64,000 bases of DNA from Syntrophothermus lipocalidus DSM 12680 (GCF_000092405.1 NC_014220.1:2170001-2234000), one strand, 5' to 3'; positions 16,435 through 25,528 are shown, counted from the stretch's first letter. Numbers and translations are program-made. Notes: generated from the letters alone by a model not told the origin.

Positions 16435-19400
16435 ATGATTTTTGTACTGTTGAGAAGACGCAGCCCGGCAATCCTTTTGTCAATTTTTATGCTTGTCTCT
16501 TTTTCACTCTTCCCTCCCACCGGGCCAGCCGGCGGCGTTTCGCCGGAGGCGTCGCTGTCCATCACTGCCCCGCGTGACGGGGAGACCCTGCTGGCCGGCC
16601 AGTCTTATACCGTTGCCTGGACGTATACAGGTGATGTAGGGCGGTACGCCCGGATTCAGCTTTATAAAGGAGGCCAGTTCAAGACCACCATTTCTTCTTA
16701 CACGTCGGTCGGCAGCGACGGAGCCGGCACCTACTCTTGGAAGATCTCCTCCACTTTAGCCGAAGGCGATGATTACCAGATAAAGATTACGAGCACCTCT
16801 AAAAGCACCGTTTTCGTTATGTCGAGCAGTTTCCGCGTTAGGCAGGCAAGCCAATCGGTGTCTCCCACGGTTTCCGGTCTGCCGGTCGATGTATCGAAAA
16901 TCTTGCCATTATCGGAGCAAAAACAGAGCAGCTCTCAAGTCTCGGACGAAGACAAACCGTCAACAGCCCCGGCTGCTGCCCAGACCGGACCTGACCTGAC
17001 CATAACCGAGATCAAGATGCAGCCGGATCCCGCTAATCTAGGGGCTAATGTTACCTTTTCGGTAACGGTCAAAAATGCCGGTAACAGCGCCTGTCCCGCG
17101 GGGGGTACGGTCAAGATAACGTCTGCCGGGGTAATTAAAACTAAGACCATGTCTTCGCTTAATTCCCAGGCCAGCTCCACTGTTACCGTAGCAGGGGTCA
17201 CCTTGCCGCAGGCCAGCAAGGAGGAAATAACCGTTCAGGTAGAACCGCCGGCCGGCACGGCCGATATCAACCCGAGTAACAACAGCCGGCAGTACAGCCC
17301 TAATACCCTGGAACCGGACCTCACGGTGACCAAAATCGTAACCGTTCCCTCGGTTGCTGCTCCCGGATCGCTGGTTAAAGTCACGGTCACGGTTAAAAAC
17401 CTGGGACCCGGGTCCTGCCCGGCGGGAGCTGCGGTGAAATTGACCGGAAGCCCGGGCACTCCGGAGGCCACTCAAACTTCCTCTACCCCAATAGCCAAGA
17501 GCTCGGAGCGGCAGTTCACCTTCGAAAGTTTCCCGATGCCGTCGAAGGCCACCGACAAGCTTACGGCTGAGGTTCTCGCCCCGCCTGATGTCAAAGAAGT
17601 TTCAGCGAACAACAATACCTTGAGCCTGCAGCCGAGTTTACCGTCGGTCGACCTCACCATAACCGCGGTCAAGATGCAGCCGGATCCGGCCAGCCTGGGG
17701 GCTAACGTCATCTTGTCGGTAACCGTCAAGAACGCCGGAAGCACTCCCTGTCCGGCTGGCGGCGTGGTCAAGATTACGGCAGGCGGCACTACCAAAACCA
17801 AGAACATGTCTTACCTTGGGGCCCAGGCTAGCTCCACCGTCACCGTGGGCGGGGTTACTTTGCCGACCGCCGGCAGCCCAGTCATGACCATCCAGGTGGA
17901 ACCGCCTGCCGGTACGGGTGATATCAACCCGGACAACAACAGCCAGCAGTATACCCCGAACATCATCAAACCGGACCTCACCGTGACTGGTATTTCCACT
18001 AGTCCCTCCAAGGCCGCTCCCGGAGCGCCGGTCAAAGTGACGGTCACGGTCAAGAACCTGGGACCCGGTACCTGCCCGGCTGGAGCTACGGTGAAGCTGA
18101 CCGGAAGCCCCGGGGCCCTGTCTTTGCAGACTGTATCTAACACTATAGCCAAGAACTCTCAGAAGCAGGTGATCTTCAACGGTTTCCCCATGCCCTCCAA
18201 CACCAACGACAAGCTTGTCGCCCAAGTATCGACGCCTTCTGGAGTAGGCGAGGTCTCAACTGCCAACAACACCGCGAGCCTGCAGCCCAGCCTCCTCTTG
18301 CCGACCGTCGAGTTCGTTTCCCTCACCTCCAGCGGTTACTGGTCGGCAGGTGGCGGCAAACCGGCTCTGGGAGACCCTATATTCTTTAAGGCCACCTTGA
18401 AAAACACCTCTAACTACCAGATAACCAACCTTCCGGTGCAGCTCAGCTATCAGGGACAGGTGATTAAGACCAACTACATCAACATCAATCCTAAAAGCTC
18501 GGCCAGCACCGAGTTCGACGTGGTTGTGCACCCGGCGGCCCTGCCTCCTAGCCAGAATACGGTCACCTATACCGTCACCGTCAATCCGCCAGGACCGGGA
18601 AGCCTGCTTATCTCTCCGGCGACCCTGAGTAAAACCATCACCCTCGAGATACTCAAAACCGGAACCGTCTATGCGCTGATCCGCCAGCCCGACAACAGCA
18701 CGTTTGACGAGGGTGGTTTCACCGTTACCTGCAGCGCAGGCTCCTACTACCAGGAAGTAAACACGGGAGAAGCCTCCATGGCTATCTTCCGCGATGTCCC
18801 CATCGGGGTTAACCTGCAGGTAAAAGCCAGCAAGACGGGTTATATAGGCTATAACGGGCAGGACATCTTCAGCGGTATGCTGACCTCGAGCAGTATGAAT
18901 GTCAAGCTCTACCTCACCAACATGGGGAGTGCCGCGGTCGGGGCCAAGAGCCAGGCTACGGGCAATTTCCTTTCCGGAGTGACCGTGGAGGTTGTAGGAA
19001 CAGGGCAGCAAGACATGACCACCCAGGCTGGACCCGCCAGCTTCAGCCTGCCGGCCGGCACTTATACCTTCCGCCTCTCCAAGCGGGGCTTCGCACCTAC
19101 TACCGTAACCGGCACCGTACGGGCAGGACAGGTGACCGACGTGACCGGCACCATGAGCTATACCACCATGACCACGGTAAGCGGTAGAGTAGTGGATCAA
19201 AACGGAAATCCTCTGACTGGTCAAAAGGTAGACGTGATCAAGTGGATTAATAACAGCGTCGTTGCCTCTACCACCACCGACAACGGCGGCAGTTACACCG
19301 TAACCTTCGACAACCACAACGTAGATCCCATGTACCTTAAAGCCGTTAAAGGCAACGCCAGCGGCAGGTCGGAACCGGAGTGCTTCTACCCGGGCTTGAG

Positions 19401-20112
19401 GTACCGGGTAGACTTGGTCGTGTCACCGCCCCCGCCGCCACCTCCGGCTTCGGGCTGGCATGAAATCAAGAAAAAGGGGTGCGCGCGGGCTATTGCCGCC
19501 AGCGTTCCCGACACCTTCTTCACCCAAGGGTGGGATGTCAGCACCACCCTGGGTATCTTCGGCATCCGCTTGAAGTACCGCAACGAGCAGTCGGAGATCG
19601 CGGAGGTCAAGGTCGAGTTGGCCAGCGGTCCGGCTGCCATTTACAATGTCAGCACCCAGTACAACCCGGGGACCGTGCTGGGAGAAACGGCTTCAGCGGC
19701 AGCCCAGTCTCTGATCCCGACCATGAGCGATACCTCGGCCGATCTCCTGTCGTTCCTGATCGAGGAGAGCGCCCCCGGGATCACCCTTTCCGCCGAAGGT
19801 GGGGTGGGCCGGACCATTGTTTGTCTGGACCGGATCGAAATAATCGACCGCGACAGCGGCCAGGTCGTCTGGGCCAGCAACTCCGGTTTCAGCACTCTGG
19901 ACAGCGGCTACTCCTGGACCAACCGCTCTTACGCCACCGGCGGAGTCGACTGGGCCAAGGCCATCATCCGCGCTTATATCTACCTGGACGGCACGGATAT
20001 GCTAGGCCCGCAGAATGACAGGTGCAAGATGGTAAGTTGGGACCCAGGCAAGAAAATCGTCAGGTACTTCAACGCACCCCGGAACCACCCGCGATTCAAT
20101 GTGGGAGACTGA
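16435..20112 (+). CDS. Large secreted multidomain CARDB protein
   Basis: The 1225-residue protein starts at the ATG seven bases after GGAGG; an upstream ATG at 16429 is too close to it and one at 16399 lacks a site. It has a signal peptide (residues 1-30) and a KRE9/KNH-like beta domain (about 42-138). Four CARDB-like beta domains follow in an A-B-A-B order (about 186-290, 293-402, 405-511, 512-622), then a fifth more distant one (623-735) and two or three carboxypeptidase-regulatory-like or PEGA-like domains (742-990). A run of seven prolines (near 998) precedes a C-terminal domain of about 220 residues of unknown type. No LPXTG or SLH anchor is visible. Such proteins usually act in adhesion or cell-surface display; the ligand is unknown. 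Confidence 0.85.
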   Translation: MIFVLLRRRSPAILLSIFMLVSFSLFPPTGPAGGVSPEASLSITAPRDGETLLAGQSYTVAWTYTGDVGRYARIQLYKGGQFKTTISSYTSVGSDGAGTYSWKISSTLAEGDDYQIKITSTSKSTVFVMSSSFRVRQASQSVSPTVSGLPVDVSKILPLSEQKQSSSQVSDEDKPSTAPAAAQTGPDLTITEIKMQPDPANLGANVTFSVTVKNAGNSACPAGGTVKITSAGVIKTKTMSSLNSQASSTVTVAGVTLPQASKEEITVQVEPPAGTADINPSNNSRQYSPNTLEPDLTVTKIVTVPSVAAPGSLVKVTVTVKNLGPGSCPAGAAVKLTGSPGTPEATQTSSTPIAKSSERQFTFESFPMPSKATDKLTAEVLAPPDVKEVSANNNTLSLQPSLPSVDLTITAVKMQPDPASLGANVILSVTVKNAGSTPCPAGGVVKITAGGTTKTKNMSYLGAQASSTVTVGGVTLPTAGSPVMTIQVEPPAGTGDINPDNNSQQYTPNIIKPDLTVTGISTSPSKAAPGAPVKVTVTVKNLGPGTCPAGATVKLTGSPGALSLQTVSNTIAKNSQKQVIFNGFPMPSNTNDKLVAQVSTPSGVGEVSTANNTASLQPSLLLPTVEFVSLTSSGYWSAGGGKPALGDPIFFKATLKNTSNYQITNLPVQLSYQGQVIKTNYININPKSSASTEFDVVVHPAALPPSQNTVTYTVTVNPPGPGSLLISPATLSKTITLEILKTGTVYALIRQPDNSTFDEGGFTVTCSAGSYYQEVNTGEASMAIFRDVPIGVNLQVKASKTGYIGYNGQDIFSGMLTSSSMNVKLYLTNMGSAAVGAKSQATGNFLSGVTVEVVGTGQQDMTTQAGPASFSLPAGTYTFRLSKRGFAPTTVTGTVRAGQVTDVTGTMSYTTMTTVSGRVVDQNGNPLTGQKVDVIKWINNSVVASTTTDNGGSYTVTFDNHNVDPMYLKAVKGNASGRSEPECFYPGLRYRVDLVVSPPPPPPPASGWHEIKKKGCARAIAASVPDTFFTQGWDVSTTLGIFGIRLKYRNEQSEIAEVKVELASGPAAIYNVSTQYNPGTVLGETASAAAQSLIPTMSDTSADLLSFLIEESAPGITLSAEGGVGRTIVCLDRIEIIDRDSGQVVWASNSGFSTLDSGYSWTNRSYATGGVDWAKAIIRAYIYLDGTDMLGPQNDRCKMVSWDPGKKIVRYFNAPRNHPRFNVGD
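16990..18300 (+). repeat. Tandem 657-bp internal duplication (two CARDB pairs)
   Basis: Two adjacent segments repeat with a period of 657 bp (219 codons). Examples are AAGATGCAGCCGGATCC at 17014 and 17671, and AACCGGACCTCAC at 17312 and 17969. Each unit encodes two different CARDB-like domains, so the gene grew by duplication of a domain pair. Synonymous differences show that the duplication is not recent. Confidence 0.85.
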
Positions 20113-20224
20113 CGAACTAGGAACATTTTGCTGAACAGTTTTTTAACGGAGAGGGGTGCCGGTAACGTGCCGCCGGTGCCTCTCCCAGTTATATGCCAAA
20201 ATCTCAGAAAGGAGAGGGAGATGG

Positions 20225-20857
20225 ATGTACAGATGGTCTTTTCTCGTTCTTCTCTTCATTCTGGTCCTCGTGGCAGTTGCCGGATGCGGCGACAACAAAA
20301 GGGCTGACTCTTCCGGCAGCACGCAAAGAGCCAAACAGGCTGAGCAGGGTGCGCCGCAACCTGCAACAACCGGCACCTTAACGGCAAAGGAGGCCTGCTC
20401 GCAGCTTGCTGCAAGCGCCCGTCAATGGGCGAGTGACGCCCGCCCTTATAAGTTGGAGGGCAAGGCTGATCAGGACGGGGCAACCATAACGGACGGCAAA
20501 TGTTCGAACTGGAGGGTATGGTTCTCTTCGCCGTCCAAAAAGGAAATTTGGGTTTTCTCCTTCAGGAACGGGCAACCTTACCGCTACCCGGAGGGCGGTG
20601 GAGGAAACCTACCGTATGAGGTTCCCGACTGGAACAACGATTGGCGGATCGACAGCGACAAGGCAGCGCAGGTCGCTGCGGAAGCGGGTATAAAGGAGGT
20701 TACGTCGATGAAGATGTACGAAAAGGCATCATTCGTTACAACCCCGCGGGAGGTGCCCCCGTCCTGCAAGGTCTGGTGGGATATCTATGGCCGGGACCAG
20801 GCCGGGAACGGCAAGCGCGTATACCTGGACGCCTCGACAGGTGCAGTCCTGGAATAG
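20225..20857 (+). CDS. Lipoprotein with a PepSY-like C-terminus
   Basis: The 210-residue protein starts at the ATG following GGAGAGGGAG; a longer frame from 20156 lacks a site and would bury the signal peptide. The signal peptide MYRWSFLVLLFILVLVAVAGC ends in the lipobox VAGC. The C-terminal part contains WRIDSDKAAQVAAEAG and ends RVYLDASTGAVLE, a PepSY-type ending. Function is unknown. It is the last of the plus-strand run of exported proteins and lies 112 bp after the surface protein gene. Confidence 0.72.
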   Translation: MYRWSFLVLLFILVLVAVAGCGDNKRADSSGSTQRAKQAEQGAPQPATTGTLTAKEACSQLAASARQWASDARPYKLEGKADQDGATITDGKCSNWRVWFSSPSKKEIWVFSFRNGQPYRYPEGGGGNLPYEVPDWNNDWRIDSDKAAQVAAEAGIKEVTSMKMYEKASFVTTPREVPPSCKVWWDIYGRDQAGNGKRVYLDASTGAVLE

Positions 20858-20940
20858 TTGACATGTCTTGGGAAGGATGGGAAGCGGTTCAGCGCAGTCG
20901 ACTGACATCCGTAATCTAAATACCGAAAAGGATAAGGCCA

Positions 20941-20968
20941 GGCAGCGGGGTGGGCCAAGCCCGCTGCC
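20941..20968 (+). terminator. Hairpin after the lipoprotein gene, probable terminator
   Basis: A perfect 9-bp stem, GGCAGCGGG with CCCGCTGCC, encloses a 10-base loop about 85 bp after the lipoprotein stop. No T-run follows, so it may be a weak or factor-dependent terminator. Confidence 0.5.
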
Positions 20969-20989
20969 TGTGCCTAGATATGTTCATAT

Positions 20990-21286
20990 GTGTATGTAGT
21001 CAAAATCGATCGTCTTGAGGTCAATCGTCGTGTGCAATACGCTTATGCTTATGGTACGATATCGCCCACTCTGGCTGCGATATCAAGGCTGAAAGACAAA
21101 ATAGTCTGGCATATCGATTTCGGCGTTATTTTCGCCCTAGGCCTTATCGTCTACTGGCCAGCAGCCAACTCAGTGGTAAGAACAACTCCTTTAGATCCGC
21201 TTCAGCTCGTTAGTGCTTTAGGGTTGGCGGCTGTCGCAACTCTTTGGTGGGAAATCGTGAAACTGTTCGAAGCAAGAACCGCTTAA
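20990..21286 (+). CDS. Small hypothetical membrane protein
   Basis: A 98-codon frame from GTG encodes one or two membrane segments (about IDFGVIFALGLIVYWPAANS and LVSALGLAAVATLWWEIVKL). It ends four bases inside the convergent rtcB end. There is no convincing ribosome binding site and I do not recognise the sequence, but the hydrophobic pattern and the short intergenic spacing make it a plausible gene. Confidence 0.45.
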   Translation: MYVVKIDRLEVNRRVQYAYAYGTISPTLAAISRLKDKIVWHIDFGVIFALGLIVYWPAANSVVRTTPLDPLQLVSALGLAAVATLWWEIVKLFEARTA

Positions 21287-22704
21287 TCCTTACCTTTTAT
21301 AACAGCCATCGGCATCATCCGGGCTATCTTGCGGGTTAGACCGATCTCAACCAAGGTATCAACCACTTCTTCAATATCTTTGTAGGCCTGAGGAGCCTCA
21401 TCCACAACATCTCGAAAATTGCGCGTGTTGTAGAGAATCTCCCCCATACTGGCTTCGAACTCTTCCTTCGTAATACTCCTTTCCGCAGCCGAGCGGGACA
21501 GGGTCCTTCCCGCTCCGTGATTCACGGAAAAGAAAGACTCTGCAGCCAGGTCTGTCCCCACTAATACGTACGAAGCAGTGCCCATGCTGCCCGGTACCAA
21601 TGCAGGGTGCCCGGTCCCGCGATAGACAGGGGGATTAGCCGGGTGTCCGGGAGGCAGGGCTCGGGTCGCCCCTTTGCGGTGCACCAGCAGCCGTCTTCCG
21701 CCGTGCTCCTCCCACTTGGCAATGTTGTGAGCCACGTCGTAGACTACCTGCAATCCTATGTCTTCTAACCGCAGTCCCAGTACCTGGACAAAAGCCTGCC
21801 GAATGTCGGCCGTAATTATCTGCCGGTTAGCAAAAGCGTAGTTGACCGCACAGGCCATAGCAGCGTAGTAACTCCTTCCTTCTGCGGAATCAATAGGAGC
21901 ACAGGCCAGACCCTTACTTGGAAGCTCAATTCCATAACGGGGTGCGGCCGGGATATGGCCCTTGGAGTAGTCAGTGCAGATTTGGTGACCGAAGCCCCGG
22001 CTTCCGGTGTGGATCATGACCGTCAACTGCCCCTCAAAAAGGCCAAAACGTTCAGCCACTTCCGGATCGAAGACCTTGTCGACCCTCTGCAACTCGATGA
22101 AATGGTTCCCTCCCCCTAGGGTCCCCAGCTGTTCCGAGCCCCGCTTGATTGCTTCTCTACTCACTTCTGCCAAGTCAGCTCCTGGCAGGCAGCCGTTTTC
22201 TTCAATACGTTCTATGTCTTCCGGGCATCCGAAGCCAGCCTTTACTACCGCTGTTGCCCCCTGGTAGACTACCTCTTCGAAAATGCGGGCAGTAATGCCA
22301 CGGTGAAGTCCTTTCTTCCCGACCCCGGTCGGAACCAGCGCTTCGACTTCGGTCATAAGCTTGCGTAAGAGAGGCCGGTCAAAACTGTCGGCAGAAAGCT
22401 CGGTCCGCAAGAGCCGAACCCCACAGTTGATATCCATCCCTACCGCCCCCGCAGAAATCACGCCTTCTTCGCTCACTGCCATTACCCCTCCGATGGGTAA
22501 ACCGAAGCCTTCGTGTATGTCGGGCATTCCCAGCACTGGCTCTACTACCCCTGGCAGTTGGGCTGCATGAGCTAGCTGCTGCAAAGAGTTGTCCCCCCTT
22601 ACATGCTCCAACAGCGCGGGACTAGCATAAACTAAACCGCTGACCCTCATCTTGCCCTGACGGGGCAGGCGGTAACGGTTGAAACCTACCTGCTCCAGCT
22701 TCAT
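21283..22704 (-). CDS. rtcB: RNA-splicing ligase RtcB
   Basis: The 473-residue protein joins RNA 3'-phosphate or 2',3'-cyclic phosphate ends to 5'-OH ends using GTP and Mn. Signature elements are GMDINCGVRLLR (metal ligands D91 and C94), LGTLGGGNHFIELQ, IHTGSRGFGHQICTDY, and VNHGAGRTLSR containing the histidine that takes the GMP. Length is normal. No archease gene is adjacent. RtcB repairs tRNA and rRNA breaks in bacteria; the substrate here is not indicated by context. Confidence 0.96.
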   Translation of the reverse strand: MKLEQVGFNRYRLPRQGKMRVSGLVYASPALLEHVRGDNSLQQLAHAAQLPGVVEPVLGMPDIHEGFGLPIGGVMAVSEEGVISAGAVGMDINCGVRLLRTELSADSFDRPLLRKLMTEVEALVPTGVGKKGLHRGITARIFEEVVYQGATAVVKAGFGCPEDIERIEENGCLPGADLAEVSREAIKRGSEQLGTLGGGNHFIELQRVDKVFDPEVAERFGLFEGQLTVMIHTGSRGFGHQICTDYSKGHIPAAPRYGIELPSKGLACAPIDSAEGRSYYAAMACAVNYAFANRQIITADIRQAFVQVLGLRLEDIGLQVVYDVAHNIAKWEEHGGRRLLVHRKGATRALPPGHPANPPVYRGTGHPALVPGSMGTASYVLVGTDLAAESFFSVNHGAGRTLSRSAAERSITKEEFEASMGEILYNTRNFRDVVDEAPQAYKDIEEVVDTLVEIGLTRKIARMMPMAVIKGKD

Positions 22705-22892
22705 ACTCCCACCCTTCCTTCGTGCTCCGGCCTATCTTAATCATAACACTGCGCGGGGTTTACCATAAACCGCCCGAAACTGCCACTTGGATAACTAAGC
22801 ATACCCCAAGCAGGATTCCTTCCAACTTTTGTAGAATGAGATTTAAATTAAAGCCGAAGACCAGACGGGTACGAAAAAGGGGGCTGTGCTTC

Positions 22893-23780
22893 GTGGGGTG
22901 GTTCGATTTTCTAACCGGTAAGAAAGCGAAACAGGGAGATGCCCGCCCGTTCATTAAAAGCTACCTAGAAGAGAACTGGGAAGACCTCTTAGCCGACTGG
23001 ACAGAAATGATTGAAGAGGCTACGTCTCTCGGCGCCGTATTTGACAAAAAAGAAATGATGCGTAAAGAAGTCCAGGCCTTGGCCGAAAAAATTTCCGCCA
23101 TCCTCAAAGACAACGACCTGCGGCCCCCGGCTAACCTGTCCGGTCTCATACGAGAAGAAATCAACGAAAAGATGCTATCGGAAGCACGTCCCGTGATTCG
23201 CGAGTTCGTGGCCGGATATCGAAAACCGGGGATTCCGTGGCCTCAAGAGATAGATATCCCGTGGCAGGATATGGGTAAGTTAGAGACAGCCCTGGCCGAA
23301 AAAGGGGTGGATTTGTCCCTTTTACAGTACGATACGTCTGAAGAGAAAATCCGGAGCCTTCTGGACAAGTACGGGATTCGCAAGCGACCGAGTTTTCAGG
23401 ACGCAGAGGCTTGGGCCCGCACCTTCAGCTACAGCAACGAGGACATAGTTGCCCTCAAAGCAGCTCTAAAAAGGGACAACATCTACCTGCAGGCGGTAGA
23501 GCACTGCCTGGGCAACTTGCGGGCACTGGTTAAAGACGAGCTGGTGTCCATGCAAGACGACTGGTTCGAGTCATCTTTCCGGAAGGTCAACCCAGGACTC
23601 CCGGAAAAACCGAGCAAAATGCAGTGGGTAGCCGCTTATGTGAAGACCTTCTTCCAAGACCGGTCATACTTGGGCCATTTGCAAAGGCTGGCGGCTAAAC
23701 ACGGAGTCACTTTTAGCAACGAAGAATTAGAGAAAATGGTGAGTTCGGAAATCGAGGTCCAGAAAATATCGCGTAGCTGA
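22893..23780 (+). CDS. Hypothetical helical protein
   Basis: From a GTG with AAGGGGG about 9 bases upstream the frame encodes 295 residues; the longer frame from 22722 has a Lys/Arg-rich non-hydrophobic lead of 57 residues and no site. The product is mostly charged alpha helix, rich in Glu, Lys and Ala, with no signal peptide, cysteine cluster or recognisable motif. Segments such as LETALAEKGVDLSLL and LQRLAAKHGVTFSNEELEK suggest related short repeats. I do not recognise a family. It is divergent from rtcB. Confidence 0.6.
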   Translation: MGWFDFLTGKKAKQGDARPFIKSYLEENWEDLLADWTEMIEEATSLGAVFDKKEMMRKEVQALAEKISAILKDNDLRPPANLSGLIREEINEKMLSEARPVIREFVAGYRKPGIPWPQEIDIPWQDMGKLETALAEKGVDLSLLQYDTSEEKIRSLLDKYGIRKRPSFQDAEAWARTFSYSNEDIVALKAALKRDNIYLQAVEHCLGNLRALVKDELVSMQDDWFESSFRKVNPGLPEKPSKMQWVAAYVKTFFQDRSYLGHLQRLAAKHGVTFSNEELEKMVSSEIEVQKISRS

Positions 23781-23793
23781 TGTGGTTATAAAA

Positions 23794-23985
23794 TAAGACG
23801 CAGACCCCAACGACACTGGGAAGTGTCACCACTAGAGTATGAAAACTTGGTTTTCCAGGGGGAGAATCTGGAAATCCTGTAATAAAAAATCTGTGTTCAT
23901 CAGTGACCATCTGTGCACATCTGTGGCTAGTTTTCGGGGCAGATTAACGCTTTTTAAGAAATCTGCGTTAATCAGCGTCAAATGG
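23794..23985. repeat. Dispersed repeat element
   Basis: The stretch contains GACGCAGAC at the left, the CACCACTAGAG word shared with 12419-12432, AATCTGTGTTCATCAGTGACC and CATCTGTGGCTAGTTTTCGG in the middle, and AAATCTGCGTTAATCAGCGTC at the right. It is the uninterrupted relative of the segments that carry the 87-bp palindrome at 12281 and 12493. Confidence 0.8.
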
Positions 23986-23992
23986 ACGACTA

Positions 23993-24236
23993 TCAATCTG
24001 TGGCTCTTTTTTCGCGTTTACTTTCAAAGATCTTGATGATAACGTAGGCGATGAGAACAATAATTCAGGCCGACTACATAGATGGCAAACTGCAGGTACT
24101 TGCTCCAGGCATAATTGATGTCCTCGGGTATGAGCCGGTTGAGTATAGACTCTATGGGTCGTCGAAAGACCCGGTCGGTTATAAATGCCACCGAAAAGGA
24201 GACCATAAAGGTGACGACGAGTAGGATTACGACCAT
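23993..24236 (-). pseudogene. Frameshifted small membrane protein gene
   Basis: From ATG 24236 (GGGGAG four bases upstream) the frame encodes MVVILLVVTFMVSFSVAFI, one membrane helix, then ESILNRLIPEDINYAWSKYL and FAIYVVG. After about 24066 the useful frame shifts: in the next frame IIVLIAYVIIKIFESKREK continues a membrane helix and a charged tail to a stop at 23993. The unshifted frame reads NYCSHRLRYHQDL and stops at 24024. An indel or an internal deletion is therefore likely. The tail end GCCACAGATTGA is made of the adjacent dispersed repeat. The gap up to 24390 shows nothing else I can name. Confidence 0.6.
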
Positions 24237-24390
24237 AATACTCCCCACTTAAGGACGTAGTACAACGTCTCCGCCCAGGCATGACTCGGTTATTGAAGGT
24301 ATTTGACATCGTGGTTGGCCTCTCCTGCTCGAAGCTCGGCAACTTTGTATGCATTAGAGCCTAGATGAGTCGTATGGAGGTGTAGTTAAA

Positions 24391-24834
24391 CTGAACCTTA
24401 GCAAAATCGGAATCTTTTGCTTGTTACTGGCTGCCTTATTGGGAGGAACCTCCTGTGCCTCCAAAACCCCTATACCTAAAAAAGCGGAGTCTAGGAAGTC
24501 GCCCCAGGTACAGGTCATAAACTGGCGCTGGTACCAGTCGTCGGACCTATTCTTTGTAGCTGAAGGCAAGATAAAGAACGTTTGCAAGGAGGATTTGGAC
24601 CAAGTAAAAGTTGTGTTTAGCCTGTACGATAAAGAGGGCAATCTTTTGAAAAACGAGTCCGCCGATATTAAATCGAAGACTTTAGGCCCGGGGAAAGTAT
24701 CCCTTTTTCGAGTAGCAGCTACTGTACACCCCAAGGCTTGCCTGGCACGGGTTGACTTCCGAGACTTTTATGGGGATTTTTTGACCGTGGATCGAAAAGG
24801 GGAGTCCATCCTTAAACCCATGACAACACCTTGA
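24391..24834 (+). CDS. FxLYD-domain lipoprotein, probable CTG start
   Basis: The mature protein has an FxLYD-type domain: VINWRWYQSSDLFFVAEGKIKN, DLDQVKVVFSLYDKEGNLL and KTLGPGKVSLFRV. For the signal peptide to be complete, translation must start at CTG 24391, 10 bases after GGAGG, giving NLSKIGIFCLLLAALLGGTSC with lipobox GTSC; the ATG/GTG codons upstream are in a frame closed by TAG. A TTG at 24421 leaves too short a signal sequence. The protein (147 residues) would be anchored outside the membrane. FxLYD domains are common in secreted proteins of unknown function. Confidence 0.65.
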   Translation: MNLSKIGIFCLLLAALLGGTSCASKTPIPKKAESRKSPQVQVINWRWYQSSDLFFVAEGKIKNVCKEDLDQVKVVFSLYDKEGNLLKNESADIKSKTLGPGKVSLFRVAATVHPKACLARVDFRDFYGDFLTVDRKGESILKPMTTP

Positions 24835-24928
24835 TGTTTTCTTAACCCTGGCCCGACCTTCAGTGTCGATCTTGATTGGCGACCAGCGTTTTCGGCCTCA
24901 ACGCCCTATTGGGATTTAAGCTGGCTCA

Positions 24929-25072
24929 GTGCCGGGTACATTTAAACGGGTATTAGCCGGACTGCCTGTAGCACTCGACGGCTTCTTGTTCTTTACCCGG
25001 GTGTTCTGGAGCGTAAATGCCGCGCAGTTCAATAACTACAGCAAGATAAACCATCTGAAAGAATTGGTTTGA
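24929..25072 (+). CDS. Possible very small membrane protein or fragment
   Basis: A 47-codon frame from GTG encodes LAGLPVALDGFLFFTRVFW followed by SVNAAQFNNYSKINHL. The pattern FWSVNAAQFNNY resembles the FWAVRSGQFDDL segment of CcoS-like small proteins, but no ribosome binding site is seen and the start lies inside a degenerate palindrome arm (CTCAGTGCCGGG, 24925-24936). It may be the remnant of a gene. The rest of 24835-25110 shows no other feature. Confidence 0.25.
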   Translation: MPGTFKRVLAGLPVALDGFLFFTRVFWSVNAAQFNNYSKINHLKELV

Positions 25073-25110
25073 ACAATGTCCTACATAATTAGGAAGCGGA
25101 GGGTTTGCGC

Positions 25111-25350
25111 ATGGCGATAAGTGATGATCTTGCATACGAATTAGCTTATCTTTCCGCCAACGGCTTAGATCTGGAATGGTCAGATATGGTTTGCCCGGAC
25201 TGCGGGAGCAAGTTAACGGTAATAGCAGTCAACGACAACCGGGTTCCCGATTTCGAAGTGGTCATCTGCCCGGTCTGTGAAGCGCAGGTTAAGAGAATAA
25301 GAGCTGATATAGGCTACAGGATTGCGGAAATCAAAACTTCCGCCCCGTAG
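25111..25350 (+). CDS. Small zinc-ribbon protein
   Basis: The 79-residue protein begins MAISDDLAYELAYLSANG and contains two zinc knuckles, VCPDCGSKL and ICPVCEAQV, spaced 27 residues apart, which would form one zinc ribbon. GGAGGG lies 7 bases before the ATG, so the start is well supported; an upstream TTG is less likely. It has no membrane segment. Function is unknown; such proteins often bind nucleic acid or other proteins. Confidence 0.75.
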   Translation: MAISDDLAYELAYLSANGLDLEWSDMVCPDCGSKLTVIAVNDNRVPDFEVVICPVCEAQVKRIRADIGYRIAEIKTSAP

Positions 25351-25528
25351 GTCGGTTTAGAAAAGTTTTGCGTGAATGGCCCCTTTTAATCGGAACAGCG
25401 GTAATTCAAGGCTTGGGCAGCAGTCTTGAGTAAGCATGGCTCCAAAAAATGTTTGGCTTATCCCCTGTTAAAGCAGGATTTTTGGTTGCTGCGGAGAAGT
25501 ATCACTGAGTCGTGTCTCAAATTTAACA

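Noticed and set aside
18256-19317. 353-codon open frame on the minus strand
   Set aside because: It is antisense to the CARDB surface protein, has no ribosome binding site and an unnatural composition; it is a shadow frame.
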